Position numbers and translations under genes: made by a program. From Paenibacillus sp. Root444D2 (GTDB taxonomy: Bacteria; Bacillota; Bacilli; Paenibacillales; NBRC-103111): DNA of 39,035 nt. Below the pieces are notes generated by a model. That model saw nothing but the letters and a program-made list of their open reading frames with translations. It did no database searches and had not been told where the DNA came from. The stretch is from the NCBI RefSeq assembly GCF_001426375.1, contig NZ_LMEO01000002.1, positions 1 to 39,035 of the forward strand, written 5' to 3'. Each line of letters opens with the position of its first letter. Positions within the stretch are counted from its first letter, which is position 1. This document shows, in pieces, positions 7,465 to 14,775 of the stretch.

Positions 7465-10417
7465 ACTTATCCACCCCTTCCCACGGCTTTGTAATAACCG
7501 GCAAGTCCAATGACCTTACCATTTTTCCGTTTCCGTCGACAAATTTAAATTCCTGCAGTTTTCTTTGGACTTCGCGGTCCAATTCTTTCGCGGACAGTTC
7601 GAGCGAAGTCCGGTAGTTCATCCCGTCAATGACGGTTCGGTTCCATGCATTTTTCAATTCGCGCTCCATTAGATAGCTGCCGCCTGGTACATTCGGAACT
7701 TCCCTGTACCATCTCCATTGCTCCAAAATCGCTTGCAGATCATCTTCCTTCCAGGGAAGCTGAGTGAATGCATCCATATTCGATGTAAACCAGCGGAACG
7801 TCACGCCGTTGAGCGTTTCCAAATCTGTGCCGAACCTTTCCTGTACTTCCGCCGAAGTCCACCATTTCAGAAACTCCCAACCTTCCTTCGGATGCTTGGC
7901 GTTTTTCATAATCATCGAAGAATACATGTTTCCACCCATCCACCTGGCAACCGTTCCATCATCCTGCCGTTCACCGGGCACAGGAGCTACCCCCCACAAA
8001 CCATTCAGTTCGGGAGCCGCTACATTCAATTGCAGATACGTATTCAAATCGGCAATACCAAGAGGATACGACCCGTCTCTGAAATGCTGGTAGAAGCTAT
8101 CCATTTGTTGATCGATCGCATATTTGTTTTGCAGCTCGGTCCATTGTTTAAACGCATTGAAGCTTTTCTCTGTAGTCAGCCCCGTTTTCGAGCCGTCTTG
8201 CAAATAGTATTCCGCCCCATGCATCTGCAGGAATATACCGTGGTCGTTAACCGGCGTGAAGTTCATACCGTTCTGCTGAAGCACAGGCAGCATTTTGTAA
8301 AGATCATCCCATGTATCCGGTACTTTCAGATCTAATTTTTGTAAAATATCTTTCCGATAGTACATCACTCGAAACTCCTGTGTTTCCGGTACGGCGTAGT
8401 AACCGCCATTATAATAGAAAGCCGGCCACGTACCCGGGGAAAACTGCTTATAGTACTCGTCGAAGTCCGGAAATTGCTTCAGATTATAGATGCCACCGCG
8501 AATCGCATAGTCGAACGGAATTTGCTGCTGCAAGCCTAACGCAACGTCAGGCGCAATTCCTGCCGCATTCATCATAACAAGCAGTTTCTCATCTTTGAGC
8601 AGATTCACTCTAACTTTGATTCCGGTTTGCGGTGTAAACATCTCATCCGCCAGACCTTGCAGCATATTAACGTAATCCCGTCCTCGGAGCATCCAGACAT
8701 CAAGCACCATCTCATCCTTGTTTGTCGTTCTTTTTGATTTGAAGGAATCGATAAAATTGATGATTGCCCCTTCCCATTTTTCGTAGAAGGTCGGTAACAT
8801 ATTCGGAAACGGCTGCTCAGCAGGCACGACATAAATACGATCCAATTGGAGAGGTTGATAGGTGAGCTGCTTGATTTGTTCGGCCACCCTGCCTTGCAGC
8901 CTGTTCAGGATGCTTGCATTATACGGAATTTCATCTGGGTTTTTCAGCAAGTCTTCCATATCTTTCTGAACAGTCACAAGCGCTTGCGCAACAGCATCTG
9001 GACGGCCATTGATGGTTGCCATACGTGCCCGAACCCCATCCAAATCATCATGTACGCCTTGTAATTGTTCGACAAAGGTGGGAAGGTCTTTTTTGAAATC
9101 CCATGTTCGGTTTTTATCGTCCACCCCGCCGGTCAGCGTTCTTAAATCAGCGGATAGCTTCGACAATTCACTTATCGTATGATCCAAATCAGAAGAAATT
9201 GAACCGAGAGGAGCCCATGTGACGCGCATCGAGATCGTATTGGTCCCTTTTTTCAAGTAAAATTCGTAAGGATTATCTCGATCGTCGGACAATGTAATAC
9301 CTTTCCAGCCTGATGAGTACATAAACCGATAGGCCTTTAGTTCCGAAAACGGCACTTTGCCGTTGATCATAATCTGACGGAACGAGGAGCGGTTAGATAC
9401 GTAAGATTGATCCGCGCGCATCGCAATTTTGTAGTAACCGGTTTCCGGTACGTCGAAGTTCCAGCTGATCTCTTGATTATTCGATGACCACCGGGAACCG
9501 TCTATCACATTGTAAGTAATGTGCCCACGTACACTGGGTGTAGTAGCGATATCGTTATCGTAGGCCAGGGATATGGATGAATCGTTCTTCCATTGCATCT
9601 GTTCGGCTTCGATCACAATCGGGTCCGCTTGTACTGTAGGAGCACCTGTTGGCCACTTGCTTTTCACGGTTTTATAGTCGGTTGTTTGGTCTGGCGCTTT
9701 TAACGTTATCGATTCAAGTGCAAAAGGATCACTGCCCGCCAACCGGATTCTGTGCTTCCCTGGTTTCAAATACCAGGTTAGCGGCTCTTCGTATACGCCA
9801 GACAAATCGCGCAGCTCCCAAGATAACCATCCGGATTTGTCATCAGCTGTTGGGCGAATCTCATCGCCTTTGTCGTCTTTGCGAATCGGAAACTTATCCT
9901 TCCATTGCCGGTATAACTCGACCGATTTTGATTCCAAATAAGGGCTTGAGCCATCAACGGTCAGATTTAACGCAATCGGCTTGCGGTATTTCGTACCGAC
10001 GAAAGGATTGTATGACATTTCGATCGTATACAACCCGCCTTGCGCCACATCCACTTCGTATTCGATCCATTCATCCCTTGCGGCACTCCAGATCAAAACG
10101 CCGTTTTTCTCGTTATAGGATCCTATAGAAACAGCCGCGTTCTCCGACTGACCAACCAGCTTCGAGCCAGGTATGGTCATTTTCCCCATGTGATCGGTCG
10201 AAGCGCCTTCCTTTTTCCACTGATCAAGCTTTTCAAAATAATAAGGATCCAGTTGCTTGGATGAATTCGTCTGATTTTCCATGCTCGTTGTCTTCGAATC
10301 TGCCCCCGATGAAAGGCTGGTATCCGCTAAACCGGGAAGCGTTTGACTGAGCATACATACGAGCGCCAGCATCGTTGAAATCCATACCCGGGTTCGAAAA
10401 AACACCTTCAACTTCAT
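7451..10417 (-). CDS. Very large secreted ABC solute-binding protein with carbohydrate-binding-like modules
   Basis: The extracellular receptor of the importer. An N-terminal Sec signal is visible (basic start, then ISTMLALVCMLSQTLPGLA). The Cys inside it does not sit in a good lipobox, so lipid anchoring is doubtful. Residues about 85-240 form a beta-rich module (EWIEYEVDVAQGGLYTIEMS). A second module at about 265-400 (PIVIEAEQMQW, NFDVPETGYYKIAMRAD) resembles CBM6/CBM35-type folds. A helical linker follows (about 405-540), then a family-1 solute-binding domain (about 590-960: GIAPDVALGL, YYAVPETQEFRVMYYRKDIL, WEFLKWWTS). At 988 residues it is about twice the usual length. GGAGG sits one base from the ATG, so the in-frame TTG at 10411 (7-bp spacing) is a serious alternative start. 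It follows the ATPase gene by 15 bp. Confidence 0.9.
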   Translation of the reverse strand: MKLKVFFRTRVWISTMLALVCMLSQTLPGLADTSLSSGADSKTTSMENQTNSSKQLDPYYFEKLDQWKKEGASTDHMGKMTIPGSKLVGQSENAAVSIGSYNEKNGVLIWSAARDEWIEYEVDVAQGGLYTIEMSYNPFVGTKYRKPIALNLTVDGSSPYLESKSVELYRQWKDKFPIRKDDKGDEIRPTADDKSGWLSWELRDLSGVYEEPLTWYLKPGKHRIRLAGSDPFALESITLKAPDQTTDYKTVKSKWPTGAPTVQADPIVIEAEQMQWKNDSSISLAYDNDIATTPSVRGHITYNVIDGSRWSSNNQEISWNFDVPETGYYKIAMRADQSYVSNRSSFRQIMINGKVPFSELKAYRFMYSSGWKGITLSDDRDNPYEFYLKKGTNTISMRVTWAPLGSISSDLDHTISELSKLSADLRTLTGGVDDKNRTWDFKKDLPTFVEQLQGVHDDLDGVRARMATINGRPDAVAQALVTVQKDMEDLLKNPDEIPYNASILNRLQGRVAEQIKQLTYQPLQLDRIYVVPAEQPFPNMLPTFYEKWEGAIINFIDSFKSKRTTNKDEMVLDVWMLRGRDYVNMLQGLADEMFTPQTGIKVRVNLLKDEKLLVMMNAAGIAPDVALGLQQQIPFDYAIRGGIYNLKQFPDFDEYYKQFSPGTWPAFYYNGGYYAVPETQEFRVMYYRKDILQKLDLKVPDTWDDLYKMLPVLQQNGMNFTPVNDHGIFLQMHGAEYYLQDGSKTGLTTEKSFNAFKQWTELQNKYAIDQQMDSFYQHFRDGSYPLGIADLNTYLQLNVAAPELNGLWGVAPVPGERQDDGTVARWMGGNMYSSMIMKNAKHPKEGWEFLKWWTSAEVQERFGTDLETLNGVTFRWFTSNMDAFTQLPWKEDDLQAILEQWRWYREVPNVPGGSYLMERELKNAWNRTVIDGMNYRTSLELSAKELDREVQRKLQEFKFVDGNGKMVRSLDLPVITKPWEGVDKYVKK

Positions 10418-10432
10418 CCCTCCGCTGTCTAT

Positions 10433-11554
10433 TTAGTACAATAGATTGTCCTTTGAATCCTTATCAAAAAATAGTGCTTTCTGCATATCGAGAGACAGAA
10501 TAAGCTTCTCGTTTTCCTCAAAGTCGTGATCGGCTCGGGTTCGAACAATCAGTAGATTGGGCATTCCGATATCCATGTATAAATACATATCCGCCCCCAT
10601 CAATTCGTTGATCTTTTGAATCCCGTTAATTTGAGCATAGGAGGTAGCTTCACTCACAGCCGGATTTACATGGATATTCTCACAGCGAATTCCTAAAACG
10701 ACGGTTCTGTTTACTTTGTTTTTCATCTTTAAAATGTTCGATTGACTCGCAGGGATTTCCAAATAATACCGGTTTGTATGAAACTCTAGCTTGCCGTCCG
10801 TGCTTTCCATAATTTTGCCCTCAATTAAATTGATCGGCGGCGTCCCGATAAATCCGGCAACGAACATATTTCTTGGATGATTGTAAATCTTCTGCGGAGT
10901 ATCTACCTGCTGGATAATGCCGTCTTTCATGACGACGATGCGATGTCCCATTGTCATCGCTTCCACCTGATCATGCGTCACGTACACCATCGTCACGCCA
11001 AGCTGCTTGTGAAGCTTAATGATCTCCGTTCTCATTTGGACTCTAAGTTTAGCATCCAAATTGGATAGTGGCTCATCCATTAAGAAAACTTGGGGATCAC
11101 GGACAATGGCTCGGCCGAGGGCTACACGTTGACGCTGACCGCCGGATAGCTGCTTAGGCTTCCTGTCCAGAAAAGGTTCGATTTCCAGTATCCTCGACGA
11201 TTTTTTAACTGCTTGATCGATCTCGTGTTTGGGCATCTTACGCAAGCGCAAACCGAACGCGATATTTTCGTACACGCTCATATTCGGGTATAAGGCGTAG
11301 TTTTGAAATACCATCGCAATATCCCTATCCTTCGGCGGCAAATGGTTGACCAATTGATCTCCGATATAAAGTTCTCCCGATGTTATATCCTCCAAGCCGG
11401 CGATCATTCGGAGTGTCGTTGATTTACCGCAGCCTGACGGACCTACCATGACAAGAAATTCTCCGTCGTGTATTTCCAAATGGAAATCTTTGACAGCATA
11501 TCCACCATCTTTACCATAACGTTTTTCCACGTGATTCAAAAGAATGCGCCCCAT
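10433..11554 (-). CDS. Sugar ABC transporter ATP-binding protein (MsmX/UgpC type)
   Basis: The energising subunit of the importer. All motifs are intact: Walker A GPSGCGKST, Q-loop (VFQNYALYPNMSVYEN), signature LSGGQRQRVALGRA, Walker B VFLMDEPLSNLDAKL and H-loop VYVTHDQVEAMT. A C-terminal TOBE-like regulatory region follows from about residue 240. The ATG at 11554 is preferred because GGAGGT lies 6 bp upstream, giving 373 residues, the usual family length. An upstream in-frame start at 11617 lacks such a site and overlaps the promoter's -10 region. It is the first gene of the transporter operon, behind the promoter at 11609-11662. Many Firmicute sugar importers share one distant ATPase, so a dedicated copy is notable. 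Confidence 0.95.
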   Translation of the reverse strand: MGRILLNHVEKRYGKDGGYAVKDFHLEIHDGEFLVMVGPSGCGKSTTLRMIAGLEDITSGELYIGDQLVNHLPPKDRDIAMVFQNYALYPNMSVYENIAFGLRLRKMPKHEIDQAVKKSSRILEIEPFLDRKPKQLSGGQRQRVALGRAIVRDPQVFLMDEPLSNLDAKLRVQMRTEIIKLHKQLGVTMVYVTHDQVEAMTMGHRIVVMKDGIIQQVDTPQKIYNHPRNMFVAGFIGTPPINLIEGKIMESTDGKLEFHTNRYYLEIPASQSNILKMKNKVNRTVVLGIRCENIHVNPAVSEATSYAQINGIQKINELMGADMYLYMDIGMPNLLIVRTRADHDFEENEKLILSLDMQKALFFDKDSKDNLLY

Positions 11555-11608
11555 TGCGGCACCTCCGATAGTCTGTTTCAAACTTCCCGATGATAACGGT
11601 TTCAGTTC

Positions 11609-11662
11609 ATTATACATCCATCGACTTTTTAACTTATAGGTGATGATTGCTTACTCTATAGG
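11609..11662 (-). promoter_or_regulatory. Promoter with paired CCTATA half-sites, upstream of the transporter operon
   Basis: Minus-strand reading: CCTATA (11662-11657), 16 bp, CCTATA (11640-11635), 20 bp, TATAAT (11614-11609). The -10 box is perfect, but no good -35 box lies 17 bp upstream. The proximal half-site touches that -35 position, as expected for an activator of the AraC family, which typically binds direct repeats about two helical turns apart. The same geometry occurs at 16982-17035 and 28018-28071. It begins immediately after the stop codon of the hydrolase gene. The leader to the ATPase start is about 45-50 bases. The regulator's identity is inference. Confidence 0.7.
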
Positions 11663-11666
11663 TGAA

Positions 11667-12689
11667 TCATGCTTTCAACTGACGTGCTAGCCAATCGTAT
11701 GATTGTCTTCCGGACACTTCATGTTTTCCTGGAAAAAGATCAACTTCAAACTTTCCTTCGGTTCCCTCGGTATAATAAATCTCCTTAAGTTTGACAATAG
11801 CTTCCTGTACGGAAGCAACTGGAAATAGCGGGTCTTCGATTCCCGATTCGACAAACAGCGCTCTCGGTGCAATCAGTCCGATCAACTCTGGAAGATCCGC
11901 GTAAGGAAGAATCGAAGGTAAATAATTGTCAATGCAATGATTCATTGCTAATAAGCTTCCTCTAAAAGTGCTTGTAAACGCACAAATAACGGTAGCCTTA
12001 ATACGTTCGTCCAGAGCGGAACTGAGCGAAGCAATTAAACCGCCACCGGAAAATCCCATGCATCCGATCCGATTCGGATCTACATCCTCTCGCATTAACA
12101 AATAATCAAGTGATCTGATTGCCTCATAAATCCGCAGGCCGGCTAACGTTTTTCCATAAAGCAGCAGACGGGAAGCAAGCGAAAAGCAGGAACTGCTTTT
12201 TTTCGGATCCTTATCCTTGTCCGCCGACAGCCTACGATCACCGAACCCGATAATCTCGGGCGCAACGACGATCATGCCCCTTTGTACAAGTTTCAAAGCA
12301 AAATGCTGATGGATGCCCGGAGGTGCATCATCCGTGGTTCCGTCTGGCTTTAAACCAACGATCTCCCTGCTTCCGTATCCGTGTCCGTGCCATGCAAGCA
12401 CGGTTGGCGCTTTACCCATGAGCCGTTTCGGACTCAATACGAATGCAGCAACCTGAAGGTTTATATCTGTCGTATAAATGACACGCTCTAGATAGTGATC
12501 TCCTTTATCCATCCTCTCAAGTACAACAGGATTCAATTCACCTGTTGTATTGGGGATTTCCCCCAAACTTTCAAGCAGTTTTGACCGTACATCGGCTTTT
12601 CTTTCATTCCATGGCTTTTTGATTGCTAGCCTAGATTCATCATTCAAGTTGTTATATACAAGTTCCAAGTAATCATCCGGATTCCACAT
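11667..12689 (-). CDS. Alpha/beta hydrolase, putative carbohydrate esterase (abhydrolase_7/dienelactone hydrolase-like)
   Basis: The nucleophile elbow GFSGGG carries the catalytic Ser. The acid is probably the Asp in ESGIEDPLFP, and the base the His in PGKHEVSG. VLAWHGHGYGSREIVG forms the oxyanion strand. The N-terminal helical part (residues about 1-70) is typical of the acetyl-xylan-esterase/dienelactone-hydrolase-like group. There is no signal peptide, so it would deacylate oligosaccharides inside the cell. The ATG at 12689 was chosen because GGAGG lies 8 bp upstream; an upstream GTG at 12704 overlaps that ribosome site. It follows the regulator gene but is separated from it by an intrinsic terminator, so expression may need read-through. 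The exact substrate is unknown. Confidence 0.85.
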   Translation of the reverse strand: MWNPDDYLELVYNNLNDESRLAIKKPWNERKADVRSKLLESLGEIPNTTGELNPVVLERMDKGDHYLERVIYTTDINLQVAAFVLSPKRLMGKAPTVLAWHGHGYGSREIVGLKPDGTTDDAPPGIHQHFALKLVQRGMIVVAPEIIGFGDRRLSADKDKDPKKSSSCFSLASRLLLYGKTLAGLRIYEAIRSLDYLLMREDVDPNRIGCMGFSGGGLIASLSSALDERIKATVICAFTSTFRGSLLAMNHCIDNYLPSILPYADLPELIGLIAPRALFVESGIEDPLFPVASVQEAIVKLKEIYYTEGTEGKFEVDLFPGKHEVSGRQSYDWLARQLKA

Positions 12690-12710
12690 CGATTTTTCCT
12701 CCACTTTAAT

Positions 12711-12747
12711 AAATTAAAAAAAGAGCTGTTCCATAGCTATGGTCAGC
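12711..12747 (-). terminator. Intrinsic terminator after the AraC-type regulator
   Basis: Minus-strand reading: GCTG-A-CCATAGCTATGG-AA-CAGC, then TCTTTTTTTAATTT. The inner 12-mer is self-complementary, so the stem is CCAT/ATGG with an AGCT loop plus a GCTG/CAGC lower stem and a small bulge. It lies 12 bp past the regulator's stop and only about 20 bp before the hydrolase start. No promoter is evident in between. Confidence 0.75.
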
Positions 12748-12758
12748 CCCCGCCCAAA

Positions 12759-13649
12759 TTAATACGTTATAGCTTTATCTTCGAACTCTTGGAAATTTTG
12801 TCGATATTGTCGAGGCGTTACCCCTGTTTTTTTACGGAATAGAGCATGGAAAAACTTCATATCCTGATAACCGACTTGATTGGCGATTTGATAAATCGGA
12901 ATATCGGAAGATTTCAACAGTTCGCAGCATTTTTGAATGCGTACGTTTTGCAAGTATTGCGTGAACGACAGACCCGTTGATTTTTTAAATAAGCGTTGAA
13001 AATGACTGGCACTTAAAAAAAAGTAATCTGCCACATGCTGAACGGTAAGGTTTTGTGTGTAATGGGATTTGATGAAATGTACGACTTCCTCCAACATCCG
13101 AAAAGGAACAGCCTCCGATTCATTCTTCAATTCAAAGCGCTGCAGCATCACCAGCATTTGGATCAGCAAAGCGGTCAGAATAGTCTCAAAACCGGTGCTC
13201 CGCTTCAAATATTCACGGTACATATTGTCAACGATCGTTGAGAAGGTATCATGCTTATCTTGAAAATGCAGCCACCGCTCCGGACACTTACATGGAAACG
13301 TGATGGAATTGTAGGTGTGAGATTCTTCCTGCAGAAGATGCATCCAGTTCTCCATTAGCCCCACTCGGAAAATGCAGTTATATATCACGAGCATTTTATC
13401 CTGCGTCGGAGATGACGGCCTAAATACATGTGATGTTCCAATTGGAATCACAAACAGATCTCCCTGTTTAATGGGAATCACTTGATCTTCAATGTAGTGA
13501 TAACCGCTTCCTTCCCCCACATAACTGATTTCAACGAAATCATGTGTGTGCTGGGTGGTTGTAAACGATTCCAGTTCACGATTTATGAAAATATCCATCT
13601 TTCCGTCAAAAAACAAGTCTCCACTTAAATGACCAATTCTACCATTCAT
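12759..13649 (-). CDS. AraC-family transcriptional regulator with cupin ligand domain
   Basis: Probable activator of this locus. Residues about 10-110 form a cupin-like sensor (HTHDFVEISYVGEGSGYHY, IKQGDLFVIPIGTSHVF). The last ~100 residues hold two complete helix-turn-helix motifs (LTVQHVADYFFLSASHFQRL and IYQIANQVGYQDMKFFHALF) with the family ending TGVTPRQYRQ. It is a stand-alone regulator, not a two-component receiver protein. The ATG at 13649 has GGAGG 8 bp upstream; an ATG two codons earlier is too close to that site. It is the third gene after the promoter at 16982-17035, which has the paired-repeat architecture, so positive autoregulation is plausible. The inducer is probably a mono- or oligosaccharide of the pathway. 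This regulatory role is inferred, not shown. Confidence 0.93.
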   Translation of the reverse strand: MNGRIGHLSGDLFFDGKMDIFINRELESFTTTQHTHDFVEISYVGEGSGYHYIEDQVIPIKQGDLFVIPIGTSHVFRPSSPTQDKMLVIYNCIFRVGLMENWMHLLQEESHTYNSITFPCKCPERWLHFQDKHDTFSTIVDNMYREYLKRSTGFETILTALLIQMLVMLQRFELKNESEAVPFRMLEEVVHFIKSHYTQNLTVQHVADYFFLSASHFQRLFKKSTGLSFTQYLQNVRIQKCCELLKSSDIPIYQIANQVGYQDMKFFHALFRKKTGVTPRQYRQNFQEFEDKAITY

Positions 13650-13673
13650 GACCATCACCTCCAGCACATGATT

Positions 13674-14738
13674 TCAACCCTCTTTTACCCATTCTTCCGC
13701 TAGACAAACATGTTTGATTCCTTTGCGTAAATATGAAAAAGCAATATGAATCTTACCATCACGCGTAGAGATAATCGAAGGGTAGGAATACCCGATTTCG
13801 CTATCCTTGTACTCCAAATCCGCCATCTGTACGTTTCTGAAATAAGGCCAGGTTTTCCCCTCATCTTCTGAGATGGCTAACGTAAGCGGTGTACGCAGAG
13901 GTTTCTTGCGAAACTCGCCCTTCCTTTGGACCCACCTGAATTGGTCACGCTCCATGGTCGAGTTGTTATAGATCAAAGCCAGATGGCCGTTCTGCAGCTT
14001 GATGAACTGCATCGAGGAATTGTTGTTCGGCAGTTCACTCTTGACGGGAACCGTCCAGCTTTTTCCGTTATCGCGAGAAACACTTGTATAGATACGGTCC
14101 GCCTGGCGGCTCCGGAACATCGCGTAGAGCGTACCATCGTTTAATTCAACAACGTTCATTTGCACCCGGTGAGTACTTCCCTGCACTTCGAATTCCTTCC
14201 ATGTTTTCCCTTGATCCGAGCTGATTTGAACAACGCTGTAGTGCCCGTCAAGCTTACAGTAATACGTCGGGAGCAGCCAATCGCCATTTTTGAGCACGAG
14301 CAGAGGATGCCTCAGAAATATGCCCAAACCGTCAAACAAAACTTCAGTCGGACTCCAAGTAAAGCCTAAGTCTTCCGATACGCGATAAACAATCCTCGAT
14401 GTTTTTTGATTATGGGGCTCGTTGGACGTATGGAACAGCCATAGTTTGCCATCTGGCGCTTGATGCAGGATCGGATTTTGCTCGGATCGTTCGGGGTCAC
14501 CCGAAAGCTGCACGGGAGAAGTCCATTGTTTTGATCCAGCAGGTAATCTCGCCATCAAAACATTGGTATCAGGATTGCCCTCCCCACTTCCCGAAAACCA
14601 CACGCAGAGCAGGTCGCGGTTGTCCAGTTCCAGCAAATTGGCTGCATGGTTGTCATTTGGATACGGAATGGGAAGGTATGCTTCTTGTAGTTGCGGATCC
14701 GTCTCCGACTGTACAACAACTCCATTGAAACGTTTCAT
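13674..14738 (-). CDS. Sialidase-like beta-propeller protein (COG4692 type), copy 1
   Basis: Four Asp-box motifs are visible: SEDLGFTW, SSDQGKTW, SRDNGKSW and SEDEGKTW. These mark a six-bladed sialidase (BNR) propeller. The segment ELPNNNSSMQFIKLQNGHLALIYNN and the YSYPSII motif, which supplies the likely catalytic Tyr, match the predicted-neuraminidase group. The 354 residues are consistent with a single propeller. There is no signal peptide, so it is cytoplasmic. The start at 14738 has AAGGAG 9 bp upstream. The next genes are the regulator (24 bp downstream) and the MGH1 glycosidase (upstream). It is paralogous to the product of 17040-18023. The substrate may be a terminal nonulosonic or other ketosidic acid, or an unrelated sugar; members of this fold have diverse activities. 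Confidence 0.85.
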   Translation of the reverse strand: MKRFNGVVVQSETDPQLQEAYLPIPYPNDNHAANLLELDNRDLLCVWFSGSGEGNPDTNVLMARLPAGSKQWTSPVQLSGDPERSEQNPILHQAPDGKLWLFHTSNEPHNQKTSRIVYRVSEDLGFTWSPTEVLFDGLGIFLRHPLLVLKNGDWLLPTYYCKLDGHYSVVQISSDQGKTWKEFEVQGSTHRVQMNVVELNDGTLYAMFRSRQADRIYTSVSRDNGKSWTVPVKSELPNNNSSMQFIKLQNGHLALIYNNSTMERDQFRWVQRKGEFRKKPLRTPLTLAISEDEGKTWPYFRNVQMADLEYKDSEIGYSYPSIISTRDGKIHIAFSYLRKGIKHVCLAEEWVKEG

Positions 14739-14775
14739 TAGAATACACTCCTTGTCCGCATGGTAAACCATTTCA

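Noticed and set aside
7718..8335. 205-codon plus-strand open frame
   Set aside because: Antisense to the well-supported solute-binding domain, with no recognisable motif and no ribosome site.
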